This document shows positions 1 through 8,281 of a DNA stretch of 64,000 nt, in pieces. Under the pieces are notes generated by a model. That model had not been told where the DNA came from, ran no database searches, and saw only the letters and a list, made by a program, of their open reading frames with translations. The stretch lies in the NCBI GenBank assembly GCA_964465145.1, contig CAYXJR010000003.1, positions 47,925-111,924 on the forward strand, written 5' to 3'. Position 1 is the first letter of the stretch. The number at the start of each line of letters is the position of its first letter. The position numbers and the translations under genes were made by a program. This stretch comes from JAUVKA01 sp964465145. GTDB taxonomy: Bacteria > Bacteroidota > Bacteroidia > Bacteroidales > UBA12481.

Positions 1-267
1 TTCCTGGTGAATAATATGAATGATCCGGACTATAAAAAATACCACGACTGGTCCTTTGCAAAGAGACCGCAGGAGGAATTGTATGATATGATCAATGATC
101 CTTTCCAGCTGGTAAATCTCGCGGGTGATCCTGATTATGCAGATGTTCAGGAGCGCCTTAAGAACCAGCTTTTTGAATTACTCAGGAAGTCAGGCGATCC
201 GCGTGCCAATGGGGGAGGGGATGAGTTTGATGAGTATCCGTATAGGGCAGGGTATAGGCTCAGATAA
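1..267 (+). CDS. Sulfatase, C-terminal end only (cut by window edge)
   Basis: An open frame enters from the left edge and ends at TAA 265-267; the apparent GTG at base 7 is internal. The visible 88 residues resemble the tail of family S1 sulfatases: a segment of the form RPxEELYDMxNDPFQLVNLAGDP, then a helical stretch and a final GDPRANGGG. In that family this tail follows the alkaline-phosphatase-like catalytic domain, which lies outside the window, so neither the formylglycine site nor the signal peptide can be checked. It would hydrolyse sulfate esters on a glycan outside the cytoplasm. Its position next to GH106-like and oxidoreductase genes fits a sulfated-glycan locus. Family assignment is fairly safe; substrate is unknown. 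Confidence 0.75.
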   Translation, partial: FLVNNMNDPDYKKYHDWSFAKRPQEELYDMINDPFQLVNLAGDPDYADVQERLKNQLFELLRKSGDPRANGGGDEFDEYPYRAGYRLR

Positions 268-268
268 T

Positions 269-352
269 TGGGAACGGTTAACAGGGAACAGGGAACGGGG
301 AACAGGGAACGGTTAACAGGGAACGGTTAACAGGGAACAGGGAACAGTTAAC
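269..352. repeat. Tandem array of 12 heptamers, RG(GG/TT)AAC
   Basis: Immediately after the sulfatase stop codon there are twelve back-to-back 7-bp units. Two versions alternate irregularly: RGGGAAC and RGTTAAC (GTTAAC is itself a palindrome). The array fills most of the gap to the next gene and has no coding potential that fits its neighbours. A second array with the same 7-bp period but a different unit lies at 17842-17897. Confidence 0.9.
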
Positions 353-398
353 GGGGAGTTTGGGAGGTGCAAATACTACATTTTTAACTCTGATAATT

Positions 399-3107
399 AT
401 GGGAAAAATCAAAAGCTATTTGTTTATTATACCATGCTTATCCTGCATGCTGCTCGTCAACTCTTGTAAGGAAAAGGCTACTGGAACAGTTGATCTGATA
501 CATATCAACAGGTCGATGAAGGTTGCAGAAAAAAACTTCAAAAATCCTCCATTGCAATATAAGTCAAGGCCGCTGTGGTTCTGGAATACGGCCTTAAGCA
601 AGGTCCGAACCCTCGAGATAATGACTGAGGCAAAAAAGAAAGGATATTATGGCCTCGGGATTCTTCCATCTTACGGGATGTCGCCTGAATACATGAGCCC
701 TGAGTTCCTCGACCATTACAAATATGCGTTGGAAGTGGCTGATAGCCTCGGAATGAAAATGTGCCTGTATGATGAGTTTTATTTCCCGAGTGGTATGGCC
801 GGAGGAAACCTTGTCAAGTATTATCCTGAAGCTGTAAGTAAAAGACTTGATAAGGATGAGTTTATGTTCACAGGGCCGGGTTCTTTCAGTCATAATATTC
901 CCTCAGGTGAATTTATGGGAGCTGTTGCCATGGAGACAAATAGCCTGGAGCGAAAAGATCTGTCGGGTAATATAAGTGAAGGGGTTTTACATGCAAGCTT
1001 GCCGGCTGGAGAATGGAGAGTAATGGTATTCCTTCTTAATCCTGATAAATCCAGTGGAAGAAATCATGTCGATTACCTTGATCCTTCTGCAGTTGAAAGG
1101 TTCATCGAACTTACTTATGACAAATTCTACCAGGCTTTCCCCGGGCATTTTGGAACGACTATAGATTTTGCCTTCTATGATGAGCCTTGCATGCGTTGGG
1201 TTGAAGAAGGCAGGACCTGGACAGGATCTTACAATAGTAAATTTATTGATAAATACGGTTTCAGCCCGGTAGAATATTATCCTGCATTATGGTATGATAT
1301 CGGTGCCAAAACTATGGCAGCAAGGAATTTTCTTTATGGATTTCGTGCTGAGCTTTTTGCCTCTGGATTCTCAGGAACCATTAACCGCTGGTGTTGGGAG
1401 CATAATATCCAGCTCACCGGTCATGTCGACCAGGAAGAGGTACTTAATCCGGTAAGTATATGTGGTGATCTGATAAAGACCTTTCAATATCAGGATATTC
1501 CCTGCGTGGATCAGATAGCACATTTCGGAAGAGCTTCAAAAATATATAAGCTGATCAGCTCGGCCGCTTATAATTATGATAAAACACTTGTTGCCACAGA
1601 AACGTATGGTGCGACTAATAATATGCCGGTAGAAAATCTCTATAAGGAAGCCATGGACCAGTTTGCCAAAGGCATAAACCTCATGGAGCCCCATGCCGTT
1701 TGGTATAATGAGAAAGCCGATATCCCCCCTAACTTATCCCCGGCCAATAGCACCTATGGTCCCTCACTCGATGAGTATAACGACTATATAGGAAGGTTGC
1801 AGCTTATGCTCCAGGGAGGACAGCATACTGCCGACATTGCCATCCTTTATCCGATAGCCTCCCTGCAGGCAGCTTATACATTTGCACCTGGCGACCCGGG
1901 CCTGGGAGGCAATACTGCCGGGGAAGCAGATTACCTGGATATTGGTGAAATCCTTTCACTTGATATCAGAACTGATTTTACATTCATTCATCCTGAAATA
2001 CTTGATGAAAAATGCATTATTGAAAACTCCGGGATAAATCTGAATAATAACAGCGAATCTTCTCAATACAGCATGTTTATATTACCTGGCTCAAGGACAA
2101 TACAATGGAGCAATCTGCAAAAGATCAAACAATTTTATGATAATGGAGGGGTTGTGATCGCTACTTCTGTTCTTCCGGAATATTCGGCAGAATTTGGGCA
2201 TGATAATGATGTACAAAATACAATAAGGGAAATGTTTGGTGAAGATGCCTTTAATATGGCCGGACTAACCCAGGCCAGGGCTTCAAGTATATGGAATACC
2301 GGAGGCTTTATTGCTGCTTATGCAATCGATGGTAATCAGGAAACTTCATGGCGGCCCTCAAGGGGAAGTCCGGATGGTGAATGGCTGGAAGTAATATTTG
2401 GACAGGAAATAGAAACCGGTCATATTGAAATAAGCGCAGCGGAAAGTATGGAGTACTCCTTCAGACCAGGATGGGTGCCGGTAAATGAAGATCAATCATT
2501 CTCATTCAGGCTTTATGTTCAAAATGGCCTGGAATGGATTGACCCAGGAAGCTGGGAAGGTGACAGGATAAATAAGTCTGTCTTTTTCCAACCTCAGCAT
2601 ATATCAGGGATCCGGATAGTGATAGAATCCGGTTTAACTGATAAAGTCTCCATTCCTGAGATTCTGGTTTTTGATCGGGAGGGTAATAAAATCGATATTA
2701 ATCCTAAAAAGTTTTCTTTCAATGGCAATGATAAGGGGGGGAAAGCCTATTTTATACCTACCCCGAATAAGGAAATTATCAGGACAGTTTTAAATGATGC
2801 ATTCAAAGTATGGGATGTCCGTATTGATTATGAGGATAAGCTGAGTGATGGCAATCTGACATGTATCCACAAAAAGATGGATGGGAAGGATATTTATTTC
2901 TTTGCTAATTCATCAGAAAATGAACTGGAAATACCTATATTGTTAAGAGGTAAAATGAAACTTGATAAGTGGGACCCTCATTCCGGCAGTATAGAAAAGT
3001 ATCCTTCTACTACAATCCATCAAAAGGGGTATGACCTTACCAGCCTTCAATTTAAACTGGGCCCGGTAAAATCATTGTTTTTTGTTGCTGAGTCACTGAA
3101 TAACTGA
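399..3107 (+). CDS. Secreted GH106-like glycoside hydrolase lipoprotein with F5/8C-type domain
   Basis: Predicted exported glycosidase of 902 residues. The open frame extends upstream to a TTG at 360, but ATG 399 gives a clean lipoprotein signal (MGKIKSYLF... with lipobox LVNSC) and is preferred. After the signal the chain starts with a RPLWFWN segment and continues as a TIM-barrel-like domain similar in outline to GH106 alpha-L-rhamnosidases, but clearly more divergent than the three other GH106-type proteins here. Candidate catalytic acids are D261-E262 in FYDEP and E401 in ATETYG. Residues about 625-765 look like a discoidin/CBM32-type beta-sandwich (AIDGNQETSW, RIVIE). The C-terminal jelly-roll of typical GH106 enzymes is missing. 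The gene is followed 31 bp later by an oxidoreductase. Glycosidase role is likely; rhamnosidase specificity is uncertain. Confidence 0.65.
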   Translation: MGKIKSYLFIIPCLSCMLLVNSCKEKATGTVDLIHINRSMKVAEKNFKNPPLQYKSRPLWFWNTALSKVRTLEIMTEAKKKGYYGLGILPSYGMSPEYMSPEFLDHYKYALEVADSLGMKMCLYDEFYFPSGMAGGNLVKYYPEAVSKRLDKDEFMFTGPGSFSHNIPSGEFMGAVAMETNSLERKDLSGNISEGVLHASLPAGEWRVMVFLLNPDKSSGRNHVDYLDPSAVERFIELTYDKFYQAFPGHFGTTIDFAFYDEPCMRWVEEGRTWTGSYNSKFIDKYGFSPVEYYPALWYDIGAKTMAARNFLYGFRAELFASGFSGTINRWCWEHNIQLTGHVDQEEVLNPVSICGDLIKTFQYQDIPCVDQIAHFGRASKIYKLISSAAYNYDKTLVATETYGATNNMPVENLYKEAMDQFAKGINLMEPHAVWYNEKADIPPNLSPANSTYGPSLDEYNDYIGRLQLMLQGGQHTADIAILYPIASLQAAYTFAPGDPGLGGNTAGEADYLDIGEILSLDIRTDFTFIHPEILDEKCIIENSGINLNNNSESSQYSMFILPGSRTIQWSNLQKIKQFYDNGGVVIATSVLPEYSAEFGHDNDVQNTIREMFGEDAFNMAGLTQARASSIWNTGGFIAAYAIDGNQETSWRPSRGSPDGEWLEVIFGQEIETGHIEISAAESMEYSFRPGWVPVNEDQSFSFRLYVQNGLEWIDPGSWEGDRINKSVFFQPQHISGIRIVIESGLTDKVSIPEILVFDREGNKIDINPKKFSFNGNDKGGKAYFIPTPNKEIIRTVLNDAFKVWDVRIDYEDKLSDGNLTCIHKKMDGKDIYFFANSSENELEIPILLRGKMKLDKWDPHSGSIEKYPSTTIHQKGYDLTSLQFKLGPVKSLFFVAESLNN

Positions 3108-3120
3108 ATAACTGAATAAC
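3095..3120. repeat. Octamer repeat ACTGAATA (3.25 copies) spanning a stop codon
   Basis: Three exact copies of ACTGAATA plus two further bases cover the last codons of the GH106-like gene, its TGA stop (3105-3107) and the start of the spacer. Because 8 is not a multiple of 3, the copies are read in different frames, and the TGA stop is supplied by the second repeat unit. Confidence 0.85.
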
Positions 3121-3138
3121 CGATTAACCTAATAAACC

Positions 3139-4509
3139 ATGATTAATAAACCAAAAAAGATTTCCCGCAGGATATTTGTAAAGTCCTCTGCTACTGCGGC
3201 AACAGGAATTATTATTGCTCCACACCTATTGAGTTGTTCTGCTAATAGGAAACTGAATATTGCTGTGATTGGTGTTGGTGGACGGGGAGAACAAAACTGG
3301 ATACCATGTGAGAACGAAAATATTGTAGCTCTGTGTGATGTAGATGACAGGATGACTGCTAAAGGCTTTGAGACTTATCCGGATGCCCTCCGTTTCAAAG
3401 ATTTCAGAGTAATGTTTGATAAGATTGGCAAAAAAATTGATGCAGCAATTATCTCAACACCAAATCACACTCATTTTGCCGCTACTATGGCGGCGATGGA
3501 ATTGGGGATTCATGTTTACGTAGAAAAGCCTCTGACCCATAATGTTTGGCAAAGCCGGATATTAAAAAAGGCAGCCCGGTATTACAAAGTTACAACACAG
3601 ATGGGTAATCAGGGACATGCAACAGATGGAATCCGAAATGTAAAGGAGTGGTATGATGCAGGTATTTTGGGCAACGTTACTGAAGTGGAAGCCTGGTTCG
3701 GAGGCCCAACTTTCCAGGGAGGCAGGTATTTTAAAAAACCAGATTCTTATCCACCTGCTCCGGATCCCGTTCCTGAAGGACTTGATTGGGATTTGTGGTT
3801 AGGCCCGGCAAAATTTCGTCCATTCAGTAATAATTACCTCCCCCGATTGTGGCGTGGTTGGTTTGATTTTGGAAATGGACTGCTGGGCGACTGGGGCTGT
3901 CATACCCTGGATGCACCATTTTGGGCTTTGGATCTGGGAATGCCAAAAGTCATTGAGACAGTATTCAGCACTCCGGCGCCTGAAGGATTTTTACAGGATG
4001 AATCTATCGTCAGATATGAATTCCCTGCCCGCGGAAACAAACCACCTGTCACACTAAAATGGTATGAAGGGGGGTATAAACCTGAAAACCGTCCGGAGTG
4101 GGGTTTGGATCAACTCCCAGGATCTGGAATGATAATGGTGGGTGATAAAAAGTCTCTCATGACCGAGGCCCGGCCGGAGGGTGAGAGATTACTAGTTCCC
4201 GAAGAGGAATGGGCAAGTTTCTCGGAGAATTTACCCGAACAAACGATCCCACGTATTGGAACAGGACCACAACTGGAATGGATTAACGCTATTAAAGGTG
4301 ACGGACCAGAACCAGGATCTAACTTTGAATATGCAGCAGATTTGAACGAAATGATACTGCTTGGTGCCTTAGCCCAAAAACTTGATACTCGAATTGAATA
4401 TAATGCTGCTAATATGAAGGTTACAAATCAAGAAGAATTTGATCAATACTTAAAAGAACCTGCTCGTCCTGGTTGGGATTTTAAAGATTTAAGGAAATTC
4501 AACAGGTAA
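3139..4509 (+). CDS. Gfo/Idh/MocA-family oxidoreductase with Tat signal
   Basis: NAD(P)-dependent sugar oxidoreductase-like protein of 456 residues. The N-terminus carries a twin-arginine motif (SRRIFVK, residues 9-15), a hydrophobic stretch and LLSC, so export by Tat, possibly as a lipoprotein, is predicted. The Rossmann domain shows the dinucleotide motif GVGGRG (about 46-51), and the family EKP motif is E129-K130-P131. A conserved GDWGCHTLD lies in the C-terminal substrate domain. Exported members of this family with this layout include GH109 enzymes that use bound NAD to hydrolyse N-acetylgalactosaminides, and others of unknown sugar specificity; the sequence alone does not separate these. 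It sits 31 bp after the GH106-like gene and before a strong terminator, so it probably ends that transcript. Confidence 0.85.
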   Translation: MINKPKKISRRIFVKSSATAATGIIIAPHLLSCSANRKLNIAVIGVGGRGEQNWIPCENENIVALCDVDDRMTAKGFETYPDALRFKDFRVMFDKIGKKIDAAIISTPNHTHFAATMAAMELGIHVYVEKPLTHNVWQSRILKKAARYYKVTTQMGNQGHATDGIRNVKEWYDAGILGNVTEVEAWFGGPTFQGGRYFKKPDSYPPAPDPVPEGLDWDLWLGPAKFRPFSNNYLPRLWRGWFDFGNGLLGDWGCHTLDAPFWALDLGMPKVIETVFSTPAPEGFLQDESIVRYEFPARGNKPPVTLKWYEGGYKPENRPEWGLDQLPGSGMIMVGDKKSLMTEARPEGERLLVPEEEWASFSENLPEQTIPRIGTGPQLEWINAIKGDGPEPGSNFEYAADLNEMILLGALAQKLDTRIEYNAANMKVTNQEEFDQYLKEPARPGWDFKDLRKFNR

Positions 4510-4531
4510 ACCGTTGAGAGGTAGAGAAAAA

Positions 4532-4567
4532 AAAGGGCTGACCCTTTTGAGACAGCCCCTTTTATTT
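4532..4567. terminator. Bidirectional rho-independent terminator between convergent genes
   Basis: AAAGGGCTG (4532-4540) pairs with CAGCCCCTTT (4553-4562) with one bulged C around a 12-base loop. A T-rich stretch follows on the plus strand, and an eight-A run before the stem gives a U-tract on the minus strand. It lies between the oxidoreductase stop and the stop of the leftward small lipoprotein, so it can serve both. Confidence 0.8.
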
Positions 4568-4811
4568 AATCTAATATCATCGAAACAAAAATCTGAATAC
4601 TATACCGGTCTTTAGGATTCTCAATCTTTTCTTCGGGCTCACTTTTATCGAATCGGGCTGAGCGGAAAATTATATCGTATATTTCCCATTCATCCTTTGG
4701 CTTGCCGGCAATTACGTCCGAATCTTCCTGCAACTCGAGAAATTTTTCGCATGAGTTGGTGAAAAAGCCTGTAAATATCAGGGTTACTATAATCATATTT
4801 TGTTTTTTCAT
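4566..4811 (-). CDS. Small lipoprotein with DUF1080-like fragment, probably a gene remnant
   Basis: Encodes 81 residues: a lipoprotein signal (MKKQNMIIV..., lipobox TNSC at about 18-21) joined to a short acidic segment. Residues about 40-80 (EWEIYDIIFRSARFD, then IENP and SIQIF) resemble the core of DUF1080/3-keto-disaccharide hydrolase domains, which have a WQxYDIIFxAPRF segment followed by a VxVFHNGV strand; the DUF1080 domain at the right end of this window has WQVYDIIF at the same point. A complete domain is roughly 200 residues, so most of it is missing and the gene looks like an internal-deletion remnant that still has a reading frame. It may instead be a genuine small lipoprotein. It is convergent with the oxidoreductase gene and divergent from SusC. 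Confidence 0.5.
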   Translation of the reverse strand: MKKQNMIIVTLIFTGFFTNSCEKFLELQEDSDVIAGKPKDEWEIYDIIFRSARFDKSEPEEKIENPKDRYSIQIFVSMILD

Positions 4812-5045
4812 GTTTGATTTCTGACAAAATAGTCACCATATCTGTTAAAATAATATCTCTTCACCTTGGTCTTATTTTGTATTTTGCAATCTTAGGTGGA
4901 GCTCTATGATGATCCAACATTTTATTGACTGATGCAACAGTAAAATGACTACCAAAACCAAATATAAATCTTGCAATAAAAATCAATTATTGTAGTAATT
5001 TCCTGATTATCAAATTAATATTACACCCTAAAAATAGCCTTAACT
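4812..5045. other. Divergent intergenic region, likely promoter region of the SusC operon
   Basis: About 234 AT-rich bases separate the leftward small lipoprotein from SusC. The long plus-strand run must be driven from here or from outside promoters. Several TATTTTG strings are present (for example near 4874-4890) but none matches the Bacteroidota minus-7 consensus TAnnTTTG exactly with a well-spaced upstream TTG, so no promoter is called. No inverted repeat or recognisable operator was seen. Confidence 0.4.
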
Positions 5046-7139
5046 ATGAAAAAATGTCGAACTGTCCCTCATGCAGCCTCGAAAAGTAGTTGCATGGACA
5101 AATTACTACGAATTATGAAACTTAGCGGGATATTACTTCTCGCGTTCTCAATGCAGGTCTTCGCTCAAACCAATACCATTACGGGTATGGTAACAGACGA
5201 GGCCGGTGAAACATTAATTGGTGTTTCGGTCTCAATAAAAGGCTCAACAATTGGTACTATTACAGGTGCTGATGGAAAATACACCCTTCCTGATGTTTCT
5301 GGGAATGCCTTCCTGGAATTTAGGTATGTTGGGATGCTTTCACAGACAATTGCAGTTGGCAATCGAACAACGATCGACATTGTCCTGAAACCAGATTTGC
5401 TGGGTGTGGAAGAAGTTGTGGTTATCGGTTATGGTACCAAGAAAAAAGTGAATTTGACTGGTGCAGTTTCGGTTGCCAATAAAGAGCTTATGGAAAGCAG
5501 GCCGGTTGGTAATGTTCAGCAGGCATTGCAGGGATTGGTTCCCAACCTGATCATTGCGCCTACTAATGCAGGAGGTGAGCCTGGTGCAAATATGAGTATG
5601 AACATTCGTGGTTTAACCTCGTTTGAAGGTAGTAGTGACCCCTATGTTCTTGTGGATGGAATTCCAATGAATATTAATGATGTTGATCCCGCTGATGTAG
5701 AAACTATTTCCGTTTTAAAAGATGCTGCATCAACTTCCATTTATGGTGCAAGGGCAGCTTACGGGGTAATTCTTATTACTACAAAAAAGGGGCAAGCAGG
5801 TTCACGGGTTTCCTATTCAATGAACTATGGATTTAGTTCTCCCACAATTTGGCCTGATCTGGAAGGTGGTATGGGCTGGGCACATGCATTAAACGATGCT
5901 AAAATCAATGCAGGGGGTTCAGCATATTATCCACAAGAAGCTCTTGATCGTTTAGCTCAGAATTTAGAAAATCCGGGAAGTGCAGCTCCTATGCTGGCAA
6001 TGCCTGACGGCCTCAACTGGGATATAATGAATACCGGAACGAAAGGGGTAGCTAATGATGACTTAAATTCTTTGATCACAAGACGATGGGCCCCCAGGGT
6101 AAAGCATAACTTAAGTGCTTCCGGTGGAAATCAAATATTTAATTATTATGTGTCCGGTGGATATTATGAAGAAAAGGGTCTGTTGAAATTCGGTGATGAA
6201 TCATTCAAAAGATATAATTTGGATGCAAAGATCAATGCAAAAGTTACCAAGTGGATGGAAGTTTCTTTGCTGACAAAATACAAGAATGGCCATGAAGATT
6301 TTCCATGGAATCAATTTTACGGACGAGCGTGGATCATAAACTGGATTGGAAAATTAAAGCCAGGCACACCTGCTAAGTATCCCGGAACAGATATATGGAC
6401 TCAACAAACCAGAGTAGAGGAGTGGAGAAATGTGCGGGAAAATATCTTATCAAATCAGTTCGTAGTTTCTCCCAGGATAAAACTTGAACCGGTAAAAGGT
6501 TGGGTGACAAATATCGAATTGAATTACACAAGCAATCAGAATGAAAATATAAGAACCGTCAAACAATACCCCTGGGTAAGGCCTACTGGAGAAATGGCAT
6601 ATCTGCCGCAAAGCAGAGCTCAAACTGAGTACAGGTCCGATTTGACAACAAACAGGTATATTTCTCCTAATGTTTATTCAACGTATACAAGAGACTTTGG
6701 AGCACACAATTTGCATGTTATGGCAGGTTATCAGCAAGAGACTTATAATTACAGTAACCTGAATGCAACTGCCTTTTATTTATTGAGTGATGCCGTTCCT
6801 TCCCTGAGTACAGCTGTTGGAGAGAAAACAATTACCGACGCTTTGGGACACTGGGCTACACAAAGTGGATTTGCAAGAATAGATTATAATTTCTCTGAAA
6901 AATATTTGGTGGAGGTCAATTTAAGAGCGGATGGCTCTTCAAGATTTGAACAAGATGAAAGGTGGGGCGTATTCCCATCTGTATCAGCCGGATGGGTTAT
7001 TTCAAAAGAAGATTTCTTCCCATTGAAAGATCAGATAAATCTGTTAAAATTCAGAACTTCCTATGGTACCCTTGGCAACCAGAATGTTGCCAATTATTTA
7101 TATGTTCCAACATTACCAATCAGGGAGACTAATCAATGA
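5046..7139 (+). CDS. susC: SusC-type TonB-dependent glycan transporter, N-terminal part (ends at in-frame TGA)
   Basis: Outer-membrane TonB-dependent receptor of the SusC/RagA type, which forms the barrel for SusD-assisted oligosaccharide import. The 697 residues contain a signal segment ending in FSMQVFAQ, a carboxypeptidase-D-regulatory-like domain (about 43-115, with SVSIKGS and GADGKYTLPDV), a TonB-box-like EEVVVIGYG (about 125) and the plug domain (about 140-245, with NIRGLTS, DPYVLVDG and SIYGARA), then the first barrel strands. The frame is stopped by TGA 7137-7139 and resumes at the next codon with the rest of the barrel. In SusC relatives this point (after RETNQ, before LFGGQR) usually carries Trp, so TGG to TGA is the simplest explanation. 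It is the first gene of the operon. Alone this part could not form a complete barrel. Confidence 0.9.
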   Translation: MKKCRTVPHAASKSSCMDKLLRIMKLSGILLLAFSMQVFAQTNTITGMVTDEAGETLIGVSVSIKGSTIGTITGADGKYTLPDVSGNAFLEFRYVGMLSQTIAVGNRTTIDIVLKPDLLGVEEVVVIGYGTKKKVNLTGAVSVANKELMESRPVGNVQQALQGLVPNLIIAPTNAGGEPGANMSMNIRGLTSFEGSSDPYVLVDGIPMNINDVDPADVETISVLKDAASTSIYGARAAYGVILITTKKGQAGSRVSYSMNYGFSSPTIWPDLEGGMGWAHALNDAKINAGGSAYYPQEALDRLAQNLENPGSAAPMLAMPDGLNWDIMNTGTKGVANDDLNSLITRRWAPRVKHNLSASGGNQIFNYYVSGGYYEEKGLLKFGDESFKRYNLDAKINAKVTKWMEVSLLTKYKNGHEDFPWNQFYGRAWIINWIGKLKPGTPAKYPGTDIWTQQTRVEEWRNVRENILSNQFVVSPRIKLEPVKGWVTNIELNYTSNQNENIRTVKQYPWVRPTGEMAYLPQSRAQTEYRSDLTTNRYISPNVYSTYTRDFGAHNLHVMAGYQQETYNYSNLNATAFYLLSDAVPSLSTAVGEKTITDALGHWATQSGFARIDYNFSEKYLVEVNLRADGSSRFEQDERWGVFPSVSAGWVISKEDFFPLKDQINLLKFRTSYGTLGNQNVANYLYVPTLPIRETNQ

Positions 7140-8270
7140 TTGTTTGGTGGTCAACGTGCCTGGACTGTTGGTACTCCAAATCTTACCAGCGTAAATTTAA
7201 CCTGGGAACAGGTAACTACGTTTGATTTCGGACTTGATGCCATGATGCTGGATAATAGACTAGGAATATCATTAGGAGTATATGAATCCAATACAACCAG
7301 GCTGGTTGGACCAGGAGAGCTTCTTCCTGCAGTATTGGGAACATCTGTACCAAAGAAGAACGAAGGAGAAATAATGACACGTGGATGGGAACTTGAACTT
7401 ATCTGGAAAAACAGGGTTACCCCGGATTTCTCTTATGAATTTAGAGGTGTTCTATCTGATTATAAGAGAACTGTTGTAAGTTATAATAACCCAACTATGC
7501 TGTTAAGCAATAACACGTATTACAACGGTGAGATTTGGGGTGAAATCTGGGGATTTGAAACCGATGGTTACTTCCAATCTCAAGAAGATATTGATGGTTA
7601 TGAAGTTGATCAGAGTTATATTTATTCCGGAAACTGGTATCCTGGTGATACAAAGTATATTGATCAGAACGGCGACAACATAATTGATATTGGAGAAAAC
7701 ACCTTAGATAATCATGGCGACAAGGTGATTTTGGGAAACACCACTCCAAGATTTGTTTACGGATTAAATGCCGGTGCCAAATGGAAAGGATTTGATATTT
7801 CAGTCCTTTTCCAGGGGATTGGTAAGAGAGACCTCGACCTGAGGAGTGCAGTTTTCAGGGGACCCGCAGCAGGACCAATGCATAACAATGTTTTAGTAGG
7901 TCATCTTGACTATTGGCGTGATGAAACAAGCGCTTTAGGAGAAAATAAAGGCGACACCTATTTTCCACGTCCATATGCTCAGTATATGGGGCAGAATTAC
8001 AAGAACTTCGGTGTTCCAACCGATCATTTTCTCCAAAATGGAGCATTTTTGAGACTTAAAAATGTGCGGATAGGATATTCCCTGCCAAGCAGTCTGACTA
8101 AAAGAATATTTATTTCGAATGCGACGGTTTATTTGTCAGGTGAAAACCTTTTAACCTTTACAAAGTTAATGTTCTTTGATCCTGAAGCATTCGGAGGAAG
8201 ATGGTATGGAGCAGGCGATGCATATCCGTTAAGCAAGACATTGTCAATCGGATTAAGTGTTAACTTCTAA
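7140..8270 (+). CDS. susC: SusC-type TonB-dependent glycan transporter, C-terminal barrel part
   Basis: Continues the SusC frame directly after the TGA at 7137-7139. The 376 residues have no start codon of their own with a leader (the first codon is TTG inside the coding sequence) and no signal peptide, so this is not an independent gene. It contains the final barrel strands, the conserved NLTWEQ segment near its start, KNEGEIMTRGWELEL, and a terminal phenylalanine (GLSVNF) as expected for outer-membrane barrel assembly. Joined to the first part it gives 1,074 codons, a normal SusC length, with no frameshift. SusD starts 11 bp downstream. The lesion is either a recent nonsense mutation, a sequencing or assembly error, or a site of stop readthrough. 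Confidence 0.85.
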   Translation: MFGGQRAWTVGTPNLTSVNLTWEQVTTFDFGLDAMMLDNRLGISLGVYESNTTRLVGPGELLPAVLGTSVPKKNEGEIMTRGWELELIWKNRVTPDFSYEFRGVLSDYKRTVVSYNNPTMLLSNNTYYNGEIWGEIWGFETDGYFQSQEDIDGYEVDQSYIYSGNWYPGDTKYIDQNGDNIIDIGENTLDNHGDKVILGNTTPRFVYGLNAGAKWKGFDISVLFQGIGKRDLDLRSAVFRGPAAGPMHNNVLVGHLDYWRDETSALGENKGDTYFPRPYAQYMGQNYKNFGVPTDHFLQNGAFLRLKNVRIGYSLPSSLTKRIFISNATVYLSGENLLTFTKLMFFDPEAFGGRWYGAGDAYPLSKTLSIGLSVNF

Positions 8271-8281
8271 AAACTGATGTC

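Noticed and set aside
269..352. CRISPR-like array
   Set aside because: Units are 7 bp and directly adjacent without spacers; no cas genes are present.
360..398. TTG start for the first GH106-like gene
   Set aside because: ATG 399 is in the same frame and starts directly at a typical lipoprotein signal; the upstream codons add a segment with no leader features.
7137..7139. TGA read as tryptophan throughout the genome (alternative code)
   Set aside because: TGA is used as a normal stop by other genes here (for example at 3105-3107 and 26956-26958) and Trp is encoded by TGG in every gene, so genome-wide recoding is unlikely.
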